DNA of 64,000 nt from Caballeronia glathei (GTDB lineage Bacteria; Pseudomonadota; Gammaproteobacteria; Burkholderiales; Burkholderiaceae): NCBI RefSeq assembly GCF_000698595.1, contig NZ_JFHC01000034.1, positions 21,736-85,735 on the forward strand, given 5' to 3'. Position numbers and translations under genes: made by a program. Positions 51,880-60,742 of the stretch are shown piece by piece (the first letter of the stretch is position 1; every line of letters begins with the position of its first letter). Below the pieces are notes generated by a model. That model searched no databases and had not been told where the DNA came from. It was given only the letters and a program-made list of their open reading frames with translations.

Positions 51880-52602
51880 TCAGAAGGGCAGGAACGAAAG
51901 CGCCGGGGCGAGCAGCACCATGACTACCCCGGCGATCATCATCGTCAGGCTGGCGACGACGCCCTCTTCGCTCCCCAGTTCCCGCGCCCGGGCAGTGCCC
52001 ACGCCGTGCGCCGCCGCGCCGAAGAGCGCGCCACGCGCGAGCCGCGTGCGCAGCGGCACGAGCGCCAGCACGATTTCGCCGAAAAGCATGCCGCAGACGC
52101 CCGTCGCGATGACGAACAGCGCGGTGAGGTCCTTCGGCGCATGGATCTTGTCGGAGACGGCGAGCGCAAAGGGCGTGGAGACCGAGCGGGTCGCGAGGCT
52201 GCGCTGCAGGTCCGGCGAGAGATGCAGCAGTTTCGCGAGCGCCAGCGACCCGCCGACCGCCACCAGAATGCCCACCGTCACGCCCACCGACAGCGAAATC
52301 CAGTGGCGTCTCAGCAGGTGCCGATATTCGTAGATCGGCACGGCGAACGCCACCGTCGCGGGGCCGAGGAGCCACATCAGCCAGCGCGTGTCGGCGAAAT
52401 AGACCGGATACGGAATCTGCGCGAGCACGACGAAAAGCGCCAGCACGGCCGGAACCGCGACGAGCGGCGTGAGCCACAGGCTCCTGAATCGCGCGTAGAG
52501 GCGCTTCGACGCGAAATACAGCGCCACCGTCAGCACGAAGCAGCCCGCCGCGATGAGACGCGCGGCGTCATCGGCGAGCAGGGAGTCGTAGAAATGGGCC
52601 AT
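51880..52602 (-). CDS. LrgB/CidB-family membrane protein
   Basis: The 240-residue protein has seven or eight membrane segments and the LrgB motifs: GPATVAFAVPIYEYRHLLRR, RSVSTPFALAVSDKI, ATGVCGMLFGE and a late HGVGTARARELGSEEGVVAS. LrgB/CidB proteins influence murein hydrolase activity and export of small metabolites; plant and bacterial relatives transport glycolate or pyruvate. Given the partner LrgA, a metabolite permease is one reading. It follows lrgA after 14 bp. Confidence 0.93.
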   Translation of the reverse strand: MAHFYDSLLADDAARLIAAGCFVLTVALYFASKRLYARFRSLWLTPLVAVPAVLALFVVLAQIPYPVYFADTRWLMWLLGPATVAFAVPIYEYRHLLRRHWISLSVGVTVGILVAVGGSLALAKLLHLSPDLQRSLATRSVSTPFALAVSDKIHAPKDLTALFVIATGVCGMLFGEIVLALVPLRTRLARGALFGAAAHGVGTARARELGSEEGVVASLTMMIAGVVMVLLAPALSFLPF

Positions 52603-52616
52603 CGCGCGGGGCCCGT

Positions 52617-53072
52617 TCAGGCGCGCGCCGCGACGCGGGCGACGATCGCGCGGCGCAGCGCCAGCCGGCGCTCGAGGCGCGCGGCCTGTTCGACCGCGAA
52701 CGCCACGGCCACCATCACCATCAGCGTGCCGCCGACCACGACGAGCGCGAGCCGCCAGCCGTCTTCCATCAGGAGGCCGCCGTATTGCACGGCCGCGACC
52801 GCCGCCGGAATGAAGAACAGCAGCATGTCGCCGAGCAGCCAGTCGGCGCCTGCCTTGACCCAGCGCGGCGCGATGCCGCCGCAAAAGAGCAGCGCGAGCA
52901 GCGCCAGCAAGCCGACGACGCCACCCGGTACCGGCAGCGCGAACCTGCGCGCGACGAAATCCGCAGCCAGAAAGATCGCGGCGAGCGCCGAACTCTGAAG
53001 CGCGATCCGCATGAATCGGCCGAGCGCGGCGCGCGAGCGGAGGGTCGTCGAATTGGCGGTGGAATCTGGCAT
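52617..53072 (-). CDS. LrgA/CidA-family holin-like membrane protein
   Basis: The 151-residue protein has four membrane helices with the LrgA features FALPVPGGVVGLLALLALLF, DWLLGDMLLFFIPAAVAAVQ and a late VVGGTLMVMVAVAF. It normally works with LrgB. GAGG lies seven bases before the ATG giving MPDSTANST; the frame is open further upstream. A LysR gene is divergent, which is the common arrangement for cid-type operons. Confidence 0.92.
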   Translation of the reverse strand: MPDSTANSTTLRSRAALGRFMRIALQSSALAAIFLAADFVARRFALPVPGGVVGLLALLALLFCGGIAPRWVKAGADWLLGDMLLFFIPAAVAAVQYGGLLMEDGWRLALVVVGGTLMVMVAVAFAVEQAARLERRLALRRAIVARVAARA

Positions 53073-53164
53073 GGGAGGACCTCGGAAATGCATTAGGGTT
53101 AACCTGTAGGCCGAGTATAGAGTCCCCGTAAACATAATAAAAATGACTTAAACTTATCCGTTAC

Positions 53165-53179
53165 ATTCCATTTTGGAAT
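53165..53179. promoter_or_regulatory. Inverted repeat between lrgA and the LysR gene
   Basis: ATTCCA-TTT-TGGAAT is a perfect dyad 12 bp before the LysR start codon and about 90 bp from lrgA. It contains the T-N11-A spacing of LysR boxes and is a plausible binding site for the adjacent regulator, possibly autoregulatory. Confidence 0.5.
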
Positions 53180-53191
53180 TCTGGAGCGGCC

Positions 53192-54136
53192 ATGGAATTG
53201 CGTGCGCTGAGATATTTCATCGAGGTCGTGAGACAGAAGAGCTTCACCGTCGCCGCGGAGCAGATGTTCGTCACGCAGCCGACGATCAGCAAAATGGTGA
53301 AGGCGCTCGAAGACGAAATCGGCTCCCCGCTGCTGTTGCGCGAAGGCCGCCAGATGGTGCTCACGGATGCCGGCCAGATCGTCTATCAGCGCGGGCTCGA
53401 CGTGCTGGCCGCGCACGCGCGGCTCGAAGCCGAACTGAACGACCTCGGCACGTTCGGGCGCGGCACGCTGACCATCGGCATTCCGCCGATGGGCGGTTCG
53501 CTGTTCACGCCGGCCATCGCCGCGTTCCGGCAACGCTATCCGAAAGTCGAGCTGAAGCTGTTCGAACGCGGATCGAAGGCGATCGAGGCGGCGCTCCTCG
53601 ACGGCGAACTCGAACTGGGCGGCGTGCTCCAGCCCGTCGATCTCGCCACCTTCGACGTGCTACCCGTCAGCCGCCAGCTTCTCTGGCTCGTCGCGCAAAA
53701 GGGTTCGCGCTGGGACTCGATGGCCGAAGTGCCGCTCGCCGGGCTCGCCGAAGAGCCGTTCGTCTTCTACGGCGAAAGCCTCGCGCTCAGCGACGTCGTG
53801 CTGAACGCGTGCCGCGAGGCCGGTTTTGCGCCGCAGATCGTCGGGCGCAGCGGGCACTGGGATTTCATGGCGGCGCTGGTACAGGCGGGCGTCGGCATCG
53901 CGCTGCTGCCCGCGCCGTACTGCCGGCGGCTCGACGCCAGCGCATTCACCTGCCGGCCGGTCGTCGCCCCCGAGATTCACTGGGACATGGCGGTAGGGTG
54001 GCGACGCAACGGCTATCTGTCGCATGCGGCGCGCGCGTGGCTCGACGTCGCGCGGGAGACGCTGCCCGCCAATCTCGGGCAGGATTTTCTCGCGGCGGAA
54101 GGCTTTCCCGCGCGACGCCGCGACGGTGAACCGTAA
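53192..54136 (+). CDS. LysR-family transcriptional regulator
   Basis: The 314-residue protein has the N-terminal winged HTH (MELRALRYFIEVVRQKSFTV, AAEQMFVTQPTISKMVKAL) and a periplasmic-binding-like effector domain (GTLTIGIPPMGGSLFTPAIA onward). Being divergent from lrgAB, it is the likely activator of those genes, as CidR is for cid operons. The ligand is unknown. GGAGCGGCC precedes the ATG. Confidence 0.93.
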   Translation: MELRALRYFIEVVRQKSFTVAAEQMFVTQPTISKMVKALEDEIGSPLLLREGRQMVLTDAGQIVYQRGLDVLAAHARLEAELNDLGTFGRGTLTIGIPPMGGSLFTPAIAAFRQRYPKVELKLFERGSKAIEAALLDGELELGGVLQPVDLATFDVLPVSRQLLWLVAQKGSRWDSMAEVPLAGLAEEPFVFYGESLALSDVVLNACREAGFAPQIVGRSGHWDFMAALVQAGVGIALLPAPYCRRLDASAFTCRPVVAPEIHWDMAVGWRRNGYLSHAARAWLDVARETLPANLGQDFLAAEGFPARRRDGEP

Positions 54137-54158
54137 TGCGTGCGCACGCGCGGAAACG

Positions 54159-54187
54159 AAAAAAACCGCCGCGCTTGCGCGCGACGG
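54159..54187 (-). terminator. Rho-independent terminator of the OmpA-type gene
   Basis: On the minus strand a 9-bp stem (CCGTCGCGC / GCGCGGCGG, one G-U pair) with loop GCAA is followed by seven T residues. It lies 57 bp past the stop of the gene at 54245. Confidence 0.85.
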
Positions 54188-54244
54188 CGTGTCATTCACG
54201 GCGGGGCGATGCAGGAAACGCACGCACCGCCATGACGCCGAACG

Positions 54245-55894
54245 TTACTGCTGTTCCTTGAACTCGATGCGGCGGTTCGCAAAGCGGCCGCTCGCGGTCG
54301 AGTTGTCGGCGACCGGATTTGCATCGCCGAAACCTTGTGCCGTCAGCGCGTCGGCGGGAACGCCGTGCTTGACGAGGTATGCGCGGACCGCTTCGGCACG
54401 CTTCTTCGACAGCGTCAGGTTCGACGCCGCCTTGCCGACATTGTCCGAATAGCCACCGATCTCGAGCTTCACGGCCTTGCCGTTCGTCGCGCAGGTCTTC
54501 AGCAGGTCGGCCGATTTCGCGAGCGCCAGTTGCGCGTCCTGCGGCGGCACGTCCGAGCCTGTCGTGAAGTTGATCACCTGCAGGTTCAGCACCTTGGCGA
54601 CATCGGCGGCGGCGCAGTCGTCCGGCTTGAGCGCGCTGAACGCGTTCATGAACGAATCCTTCGCGTTCGCGACAGCCTGCTTCACGTCGAACGTGCCGAT
54701 CGTGAAACCCGCGCCGAACAGCGACTTCAGCTTGTCGAGCCAGCCGAGCTTCGCATCCGCGGCCGTGCCGCTCAGCTCGATCTTCTCACCGGCGAGCTTC
54801 ACTTCCGCGCCCGGCAACTGCATGAGCGGCAGCAGGCCGTCGAGCTTGTCGAGCCAGCTGGCGGGCTTCGTCTCCGGGTCGACCGTGATGTTCGCGTTGA
54901 ATTTGCCTTCGCCGAACTTCGCGGTGAGCGCGTCGAGCAGCGTCTTCTTCTCCGTTTCGCTGCCGAGCGTCGCGTTGAGCGTCGGCACGCCGGCCTTGTC
55001 GACCGAGAACGTCAGCAGCGCGTCCTTCGTCGGCACCGGTGCGGGCGCGGGCTCCGAAGCCGCCATCGCAGCGGCGGGCGCGGCCATCGATGCCTCCGAT
55101 GCCGCTGCGGCGACCGGCTCCGAGACCGGCTTCTTCTCCCCGACGCAGCCGCGCCCGAGCAGGATCGCGAGGAGCGCGAGGGCCGCGGCCAGCGCGAGCC
55201 ACCACCATTTCTTGCCGCGTGCCTTCTCCGCGACCAAGACTTTGTCGCGCGACTCGTGCACCGCCGACACGCGCGCGCCGTGCGCCTGCGGATGGTCCAG
55301 ATGCGACGAGACCGCCTTCATCTGCGCGCCCACGCCGGCAAGGAAACTGCCCGCGCCGCCCAGACCGAGCGCGCCCGCGATCGGGTCGGTCATGCCGGGC
55401 TTGATGAACGGCAACTGATGGCCGAGCAGCGTCGGCAGCTGGCCGACACTGCCGTTGTGCTGCATGAAGTAGTTCTTGAGAACGCCGAACAGCGTCGCGC
55501 CGACGACACCCGTCAGTGCATGCGTCGCGCTCGCGGCCACGCCAGTATGCTCGGCGACCTTGCCGCTCATCGCTTCGATGCGCTCGGTGGGCGCGATCAG
55601 GCCGGCAATGCGCGAGCCCATGCCGAGCAGCTTTTGCAGGCCGTCGCCCTGCACCATCTGCGGCAACTGTTCGACGATGTGCGCGTTCGTGTCCGGGGAC
55701 ATGATGGCCGAGAACAGACCCCGCGCACCTTCCGGCGACGCGGCCTTGTTCATCAGCGAACCGAGCAGCGCCGGCGCCACCATGCCGATGACGCGCTTCG
55801 CAGCCTCCGGCGCGACGCCGAAGCGCGTGGCGAGCTGCTGCAACACGCTTTCGGTCAAAGCGCCCTGTACCAACTGAATAACGTTAATGCTCAT
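54245..55894 (-). CDS. DUF937-TM-OmpA fusion protein
   Basis: The 549-residue protein has three parts. Residues 1-150 match the YidB-like DUF937 domain (FGVAPEAAKRVIGMVAPALL). Residues about 229-247 form one membrane helix (WWWLALAAALALLAILLG). After an Ala/Pro-rich linker comes a BON-like segment (TLLDALTAKFGEGKFNANI), then an OmpA peptidoglycan-binding domain from about residue 430 (KLEIGGYSDNVG, SKKRAEAVRAYL, ANRRIEF). The probable topology is N terminus in the cytosol, OmpA domain in the periplasm. It may link the inner membrane to murein. A GAGGAAAG element lies upstream of the ATG. Confidence 0.88.
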   Translation of the reverse strand: MSINVIQLVQGALTESVLQQLATRFGVAPEAAKRVIGMVAPALLGSLMNKAASPEGARGLFSAIMSPDTNAHIVEQLPQMVQGDGLQKLLGMGSRIAGLIAPTERIEAMSGKVAEHTGVAASATHALTGVVGATLFGVLKNYFMQHNGSVGQLPTLLGHQLPFIKPGMTDPIAGALGLGGAGSFLAGVGAQMKAVSSHLDHPQAHGARVSAVHESRDKVLVAEKARGKKWWWLALAAALALLAILLGRGCVGEKKPVSEPVAAAASEASMAAPAAAMAASEPAPAPVPTKDALLTFSVDKAGVPTLNATLGSETEKKTLLDALTAKFGEGKFNANITVDPETKPASWLDKLDGLLPLMQLPGAEVKLAGEKIELSGTAADAKLGWLDKLKSLFGAGFTIGTFDVKQAVANAKDSFMNAFSALKPDDCAAADVAKVLNLQVINFTTGSDVPPQDAQLALAKSADLLKTCATNGKAVKLEIGGYSDNVGKAASNLTLSKKRAEAVRAYLVKHGVPADALTAQGFGDANPVADNSTASGRFANRRIEFKEQQ

Positions 55895-56299
55895 TTCTCT
55901 GCTTTCCTCGAATGCGTAATTGCACAGCAGCCCAATCCGGGCGGCGCCGATTATAGATTCGGCCCCGGGAAAGTCAGGGTTTCTAACCATAAAATCGGAT
56001 TAACCTCAAACCTGGTCGTTTTCGGAAACGGCTGGCATGAATGTCTGGCGCGAGCCAGCGCCCATGCGCGTTTGCCAAAGAGAGCGTCCTAAGTGTCGCG
56101 AGTCTCCGTAATCGATTTCGCTCAAGCCGCCGCGATGGAAAGAAGTATTCCTCTACACGCAGCGTGAAAGCGCGTCCTATCATTTCCTAATTCGAGACGG
56201 CATTTTTTGCGTGTCCGCGCGCTGCCGCCGATCGCCGGTATCGCTCAATTCAGGCAAGAACCAGACGGCTGCACGAAGCCGCGCTTACTGGAGCCCGCA
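55895..56299. other. Divergent promoter region, ompA-type gene and aidB
   Basis: This 405-bp stretch lies between two divergent genes. It has an AT-richer centre (56180-56210, CATTTCCTAATTCG and ATTTTTTG) but no ORF of coding quality and no recognised RNA. Promoters for both genes should be here. Confidence 0.45.
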
Positions 56300-57994
56300 A
56301 TGAACGCGCTTTCGCACCCCCATTACGGTCAGACGCACGAGGTCACGAATCAGGCGCCGCCGCTCGCCGATTACAACGCGCTGACGACCGACCCCGCGCT
56401 CATCGCCGCGCTCGAACGGGAAGGCGCGGGGTGGCATCTCGAAGCGCTTTCGCGCGACGGCCTCGCACTTACGCAGCCCGGCGTGCTCGCGCTCGCGGAA
56501 CTCGCCAACCGCCACACGCCCGAGCTGAATACGCACAGTCCGCGCGGCGAGCGCATCGATGCGATCGAATTTCATCCGGCCTGGCACACGCTCGTTTCGC
56601 TGCTGCGGCGCGAGGGGCTGCACTCACTGCCGTTCGAAGCACCGCGGCCCGGCGCGATGGCCGCGCGCTGCGCCGGCTATTTCCTGCACGGCCAGCTCGA
56701 ATCCGGCTCGCTGTGTCCGCTCACGATGACGTTCGCGAGCATTCCGGTCCTGCAGAACGAACCGGTGCTCTACGCGGCGCTGCGCGAGCCGCTGCTCTCG
56801 CGCGAGCACGATGCGCGCGACATCCCGCTTGGCGCGGGCAAGCGCTCGATGTTGATCGGCATGGGCATGACCGAGAAACAGGGCGGCTCGGATGTGCGCA
56901 GCAACCAGACCCGCGCGCACGCGACGGGCACGCCCGGGCGCAGCGGCGAATACCAGCTGATCGGGCACAAGTGGTTCTTTTCGGCGCCGCAATGCGACGC
57001 GCATCTGGTGCTTGCGCGCGCGGGCGAAGGCGAGGCGCTCTCGTGCTTCTACGTCCCGCGATTTTCGCCTGACGGCAGCAAGAACGCCGTGCAGGTGCAG
57101 CGCCTGAAGGACAAACTCGGCAACCGGTCGAATGCGAGCAGCGAGGTGGAGTTTCTCGACGCGTACGGCGTGATGATTGGCGAGGAAGGGCGCGGCGTGC
57201 CGACGATCATCGAGATGGCGAACTACACGCGGCTCGACTGCGTGATCGGCAGCGCCTCGCTGATGCGCGCCGCGATCGTGCAGGCGATTCATCATGCGCG
57301 GCATCGCAGCGTGTTCGGCGCCAAGCTCGTCGAGCAGCCGCTGATGCGCAACGTGCTGGCGGATCTCGCGCTGGAGTCGGAGGCGGCGACCGTGCTTTTC
57401 ATGCGGCTCGCGGGCGCGTTCGAGAGGAGCGCGACGGCAGACGGCGCGCCGGAGGAGCGCGCGTGGCGCCGGATCGTCACGCCTGCCGCGAAGTTCTGGG
57501 TGTGCAAGCGCGCGCTCGAGTTCACCGGCGAGGCGATGGAGGTCTGGGGCGGCAATGGTTATGTCGAAACGGGGCCGATGGCGCGGTTCTATCGAGAGGC
57601 GCCGGTCAATTCGATCTGGGAGGGTTCGGGCAACGTGATGTGTCTCGACGTGCTGCGCGCGTTCGAGCGCGAGAGCGATGCCGCGCATGCGCTTCTGGCG
57701 TCGTGGGAGCCGGTGGCGCGCGAGCGTCCGGTGCTTGCCCGGGCGTTGTCGGAGCTCGCTGGCGCGCTGCGCGCGGAGCCGGCGACGCGCGCAGCGTCGG
57801 CGCGGCGCATTGCGCAGCAACTGGTGCTGACGGCGCAGGCGGTATTGCTTGCGCAGCATGGCGGCGCGGAGGTGGCGGACGCGTTCATCGAGACGCGGCT
57901 GGGCGATGCGCGCGGCGAAGCGGGGCGGGTGTATGGCACGCTGCCGGCGCGCTTCGACCATGCGGGGTTGATCGAGCGGGCGTTTGGGGGGTGA
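56300..57994 (+). CDS. aidB: AidB-type acyl-CoA dehydrogenase homologue
   Basis: The 564-residue flavoprotein matches AidB: HEVTNQAPPLADYNALTTDP at the start, GMGMTEKQGGSDVRSNQTRA, HKWFFSAPQCDAHLVLA, the helical FAD domain with MEVWGGNGYVETGPMARFYR and EAPVNSIWEGSGNVMCLD. AidB of E. coli is induced in the adaptive response to alkylation and binds DNA, with weak isovaleryl-CoA dehydrogenase activity. Here no ada gene is adjacent, though an AlkB-like gene exists elsewhere in the window. GGAG precedes the ATG. A repeat-rich region follows the stop. Confidence 0.9.
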   Translation: MNALSHPHYGQTHEVTNQAPPLADYNALTTDPALIAALEREGAGWHLEALSRDGLALTQPGVLALAELANRHTPELNTHSPRGERIDAIEFHPAWHTLVSLLRREGLHSLPFEAPRPGAMAARCAGYFLHGQLESGSLCPLTMTFASIPVLQNEPVLYAALREPLLSREHDARDIPLGAGKRSMLIGMGMTEKQGGSDVRSNQTRAHATGTPGRSGEYQLIGHKWFFSAPQCDAHLVLARAGEGEALSCFYVPRFSPDGSKNAVQVQRLKDKLGNRSNASSEVEFLDAYGVMIGEEGRGVPTIIEMANYTRLDCVIGSASLMRAAIVQAIHHARHRSVFGAKLVEQPLMRNVLADLALESEAATVLFMRLAGAFERSATADGAPEERAWRRIVTPAAKFWVCKRALEFTGEAMEVWGGNGYVETGPMARFYREAPVNSIWEGSGNVMCLDVLRAFERESDAAHALLASWEPVARERPVLARALSELAGALRAEPATRAASARRIAQQLVLTAQAVLLAQHGGAEVADAFIETRLGDARGEAGRVYGTLPARFDHAGLIERAFGG

Positions 57995-58065
57995 GGGGCC
58001 GGGATGAACGCTCCGGCAAGCGCCCCGCCGAGCCGCCTGGGGCGGGCGCTCGGGAGATGAGGGGT

Positions 58066-58140
58066 TGCGGGATGAGCGTTCGCGGGATGAGCGGTTGCGG
58101 GATGGGCGGTCTCGGGATGAGCGGTCGCGGGATGAGCGCA
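58066..58140. repeat. 15-bp tandem repeat, five copies
   Basis: Five head-to-tail 15-bp units of the form CGCGGGATGAGCGGT, with single-base variants, lie 70 bp past the aidB stop. A partial sixth unit precedes them. The array is noncoding, although the 15-bp period keeps all frames open and creates spurious Arg/Ser/Asp-rich ORFs on both strands. Confidence 0.85.
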
Positions 58141-58266
58141 TCGGCAAGCGCGCCGCGACGCCCGCAATGAGGGGCTGCGAGAACGAAGGGCGTGAAAATA
58201 CGAAAACCGGGGACGGAGCCGAAGGTGGAGAGGCCCGTGGGCAGGAGCGCGGGGGAACGGGCGTCT

Positions 58267-58580
58267 GACTGCCTTTTGTCGGTCGTGGCGTGAGATGGGG
58301 CGGTGGCTCTGCGTATCCTTGCGTCGGAGCGCGGGGGCGGATGGAGACTCTCTTGTCAGTGAGCCGTGGTGTGCGATGAGACGGCGGGTCCGCGTATTCC
58401 TTGTCGGGGTGCGAGGGACCGACCGATTGGCCGTGACTGGCAGCAGTGGTGTGAAATTCGGTTGTGGCTGAGCGACCCTTGCGTCGGAGCGCGGAGCGCG
58501 AGGACGGAAGGATGACTGCCTTACCACTCAGTTTGAAGGTGCGATGACGCGTTGGGTCCGCGTACCTATCCCCGTAACGA
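58267..58580. repeat. Degenerate 78-90 bp repeats, four copies
   Basis: Four diverged units begin near 58267, 58345, 58424 and 58514. Each has a GACTGCCTT-like start, a GTGCGATGA-like middle and a GGGTCCGCGTA-like block, and most are followed by TTGCGTCGGAGCGCG. The last unit merges into the inverted-repeat element that flanks the flagellar operon. The region has no gene. Confidence 0.6.
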
Positions 58581-58818
58581 ACAGAGGTGACCACTCCTGC
58601 GGCCGGGCCACTCCGAAGGCTCGAACGTGGTCACGTCCTGATACCGCTGACCCCATAGCTGCTTTCTTTGGTTACTTTCTTTGCAGCAGCAAAGAAAGTG
58701 ACTGCCGCCCCGCACAGGGGCGAGCCAATAGACCGATAAGAAATCAAGTTTCACAGAAGCCGAGGCGCATCAGACGGTTCAACAAACCCCAACCCCAAGC
58801 ACCAGCGGCGCGCCTGCG
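58498..58818 (+). repeat. Left copy of a hairpin-rich intergenic repeat
   Basis: This segment is similar, in inverted orientation, to 63416-63876. Shared landmarks in order are GAGGACGGA, GGTCACGTCCT, CCATAGCTGCTTTCTTTGG, an 11-bp stem hairpin ACTTTCTTTGC-AGCA-GCAAAGAAAGT (58674-58699), CGCCCC-GCACA-GGGGCG (58706-58722) and AGAAGCCGA followed by CGCATCA. It sits just past the end of fliR, so its hairpins may end flagellar transcription. It contains no gene; the gap 57995-58878 is all repeats. Confidence 0.85.
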
Positions 58819-58878
58819 GCAAAAAAAGCCCGAGCAACGAAAAAACAGACCCCCTGAAAAAAGCGCACGCGGAAAAGA

Positions 58879-59673
58879 CTAGTGCATGGCCGCCGCCACC
58901 CGCCCCATCTCCCCGATGCCACTTTCGAAGACCCTTTGAAAGAAAGGAATGAGATTCGGCACCATCAACTGAAGCAGCAGCAAACCCACGAGCATCGTGA
59001 CCGGAAACCCCACCTGGAATATCCCGATCTGCGGCGCCGCGCGATTGAGAATGCCGAGTGCAAGATTCGAGATGAGGAGCGCCGCCACCACGGGCAGCGA
59101 AAGCAGCAACCCCGTCGAAAACACACTGCCGCCATAGGCTGCCAGCGTGCGCCACCCCTGCGCATTGGCCGCCGCCCCCAGCACGTTCGCATCGACCGGC
59201 ACGCTTTGAAACGTCGTGACGAGCGCGGCGATCATCTGCAGATGGCCGTCGAGGACGAGAAACGCCAGCGTCGCGATCGCGTTCAGATAGCGCGACACGA
59301 CCACCGCATTGCCCCCCGCACGCGGATCGTAGAGCATCGCGAAACCGAGCCCCATCTGCTGCCCGATGAACTCCCCGGCGGCATCGATCGCGGCAAACGC
59401 AACCTGCATCGTCAGCCCGAGGGCCGCGCCGATCAGAAACTGGTTGACGATGATCCACACGCCGTCGGCGGAGAACACCGTGGCCTGCGGCATCGCGCCG
59501 AGCGTCGGTGCCACGATCAGCGTGAGAAACCCGGCGAGCCCGATCTTCACGCGCATCGGCACCGCCATGTGGCTGATGACGGGCGCGGTCGCAATCAGCG
59601 CGAGGATGCGCACGAACGGCCACAGGAACGACGTGAGCCAGACGTTCAGCTGCGCGTAGGTGACGGAGAACAT
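58879..59673 (-). CDS. fliR: Flagellar export apparatus protein FliR
   Basis: The 264-residue protein has six or seven membrane helices with the FliR pattern: PFVRILALIATAPVISH near the start, LIGAALGLTMQVAFAAIDAA and GEFIGQQMGLGFAMLYDPRA, and a late QIGIFQVGFPVTMLVGLLLL. It is part of the FliPQR export gate in the basal body. It is the last gene of the operon, 15 bp after fliQ. Confidence 0.97.
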   Translation of the reverse strand: MFSVTYAQLNVWLTSFLWPFVRILALIATAPVISHMAVPMRVKIGLAGFLTLIVAPTLGAMPQATVFSADGVWIIVNQFLIGAALGLTMQVAFAAIDAAGEFIGQQMGLGFAMLYDPRAGGNAVVVSRYLNAIATLAFLVLDGHLQMIAALVTTFQSVPVDANVLGAAANAQGWRTLAAYGGSVFSTGLLLSLPVVAALLISNLALGILNRAAPQIGIFQVGFPVTMLVGLLLLQLMVPNLIPFFQRVFESGIGEMGRVAAAMH

Positions 59674-59688
59674 CGGCGCGCGAGCCCG

Positions 59689-59958
59689 TCAGCCGGTGAT
59701 GGCGGGCGTGATCGTGAATACGTGGCGCATGTAGTCGAGCAGCGTCGAAAGCATCCACGGCCCGGCGATCACGAGTGTCACCGCCACGGCGATCAGCTTC
59801 GGAATGAACGAGAGCGTCGCCTCGTTGATCTGCGTCGCAGCCTGGAAAAGACTCACCACCAGCCCGACGACGAGCGCGACGAGCAAAAGCGGTGCGGCAA
59901 GCAGCAGCGCGACATACATCGCCTGATGCGCCATCGACATGACGGATTCGGGTGTCAT
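59689..59958 (-). CDS. fliQ: Flagellar export apparatus protein FliQ
   Basis: The 89-residue protein has two membrane helices and the FliQ consensus: LLLVALVVGLVVSLFQAATQ, then INEATLSFIPKLIAV and GPWMLSTLLDYM. It joins FliP and FliR in the export gate. It lies between fliP (13 bp) and fliR (15 bp). Confidence 0.97.
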   Translation of the reverse strand: MTPESVMSMAHQAMYVALLLAAPLLLVALVVGLVVSLFQAATQINEATLSFIPKLIAVAVTLVIAGPWMLSTLLDYMRHVFTITPAITG

Positions 59959-59971
59959 CGTGTGCCCCTGA

Positions 59972-60742
59972 CTATGAAACGAAGCTCTGTGCCAGCGAGC
60001 CGATCAGCAACTGCCAGCCGTCGACGAGCACGAACAGCATCAGCTTGAAAGGCAGCGCGATCGTTGCGGGCGAGACCATCATCATCCCCATCGACATCAG
60101 CACGCTCGCCACCACCATGTCGATGATGAGAAACGGAATGAAGATCGTGAAGCCGATCTGGAACCCGGTCTTCAGCTCGCTCGTGACGAACGACGGCACG
60201 AGCAGCGACAGCGGCACGTCTTCCGGGCCGTTCATCGGCGGCGCCTTGGAGATCTTCGCGAAGAGCGCGAGGTCGGTCTCGCGCGTCTGGCGCAGCATGA
60301 ACTGCTTGAACGGCGCGACGCCGCGCTGCATCGCCTGGTCCATCGTGATCGTGCCTTCGGAGAAGGGCTTGTACGCGTCGTTGTAGGCGCGATCGAGCAC
60401 CGGCGACATCACGAAGAACGACAGGAAGAGCGCGAGCCCGACCAGCACCTGATTGGGCGGCGTGCTCGCCGTGCCGAGCGCCTGCCGCAGGAGCGACAGC
60501 ACGATGATGATGCGCGTGAAGCTCGTCATCATCAGCACCATCGCGGGCAGGAACGACAGCATCGTGAGCAGCAGCATCGTCTGGACGCTGAGCGAATACG
60601 TCGTGCCGCCGTTGGGGCCTGGGCTGGTGTTGAAGGCGGGGAGACCCGCCGTGCTTTGCGCGAATGCCGCGTAGGGAAGGGCCGCGATCGCGACCGGCAG
60701 CGCGAGCTTCACCCCGCGCACGACAAAACGACTGACCTGCAT
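59972..60742 (-). CDS. fliP: Flagellar export apparatus protein FliP
   Basis: The 256-residue protein has a cleavable-type signal (ALPVAIAALPYAAFAQ), four further helices, and FliP blocks: MLLLTMLSFLPAMVLMMTSF, TRIIIVLSLLRQALGTAS, PPNQVLVGLALFLSFFVM and GFTIFIPFLIIDMVVASVLM. Five copies form the core of the export gate. Its ATG directly abuts the fliO stop. Confidence 0.97.
   Translation of the reverse strand: MQVSRFVVRGVKLALPVAIAALPYAAFAQSTAGLPAFNTSPGPNGGTTYSLSVQTMLLLTMLSFLPAMVLMMTSFTRIIIVLSLLRQALGTASTPPNQVLVGLALFLSFFVMSPVLDRAYNDAYKPFSEGTITMDQAMQRGVAPFKQFMLRQTRETDLALFAKISKAPPMNGPEDVPLSLLVPSFVTSELKTGFQIGFTIFIPFLIIDMVVASVLMSMGMMMVSPATIALPFKLMLFVLVDGWQLLIGSLAQSFVS

Noticed and set aside
58066..58140. 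CRISPR array
   Set aside because: The units are contiguous 15-bp repeats without spacers, and no cas genes are present.
56624..58594. 656-codon minus-strand open frame opposite aidB and the repeats
   Set aside because: It is antisense to a well-supported gene, and its N-terminal part is only the tandem repeats read as Arg/Ser-rich text.
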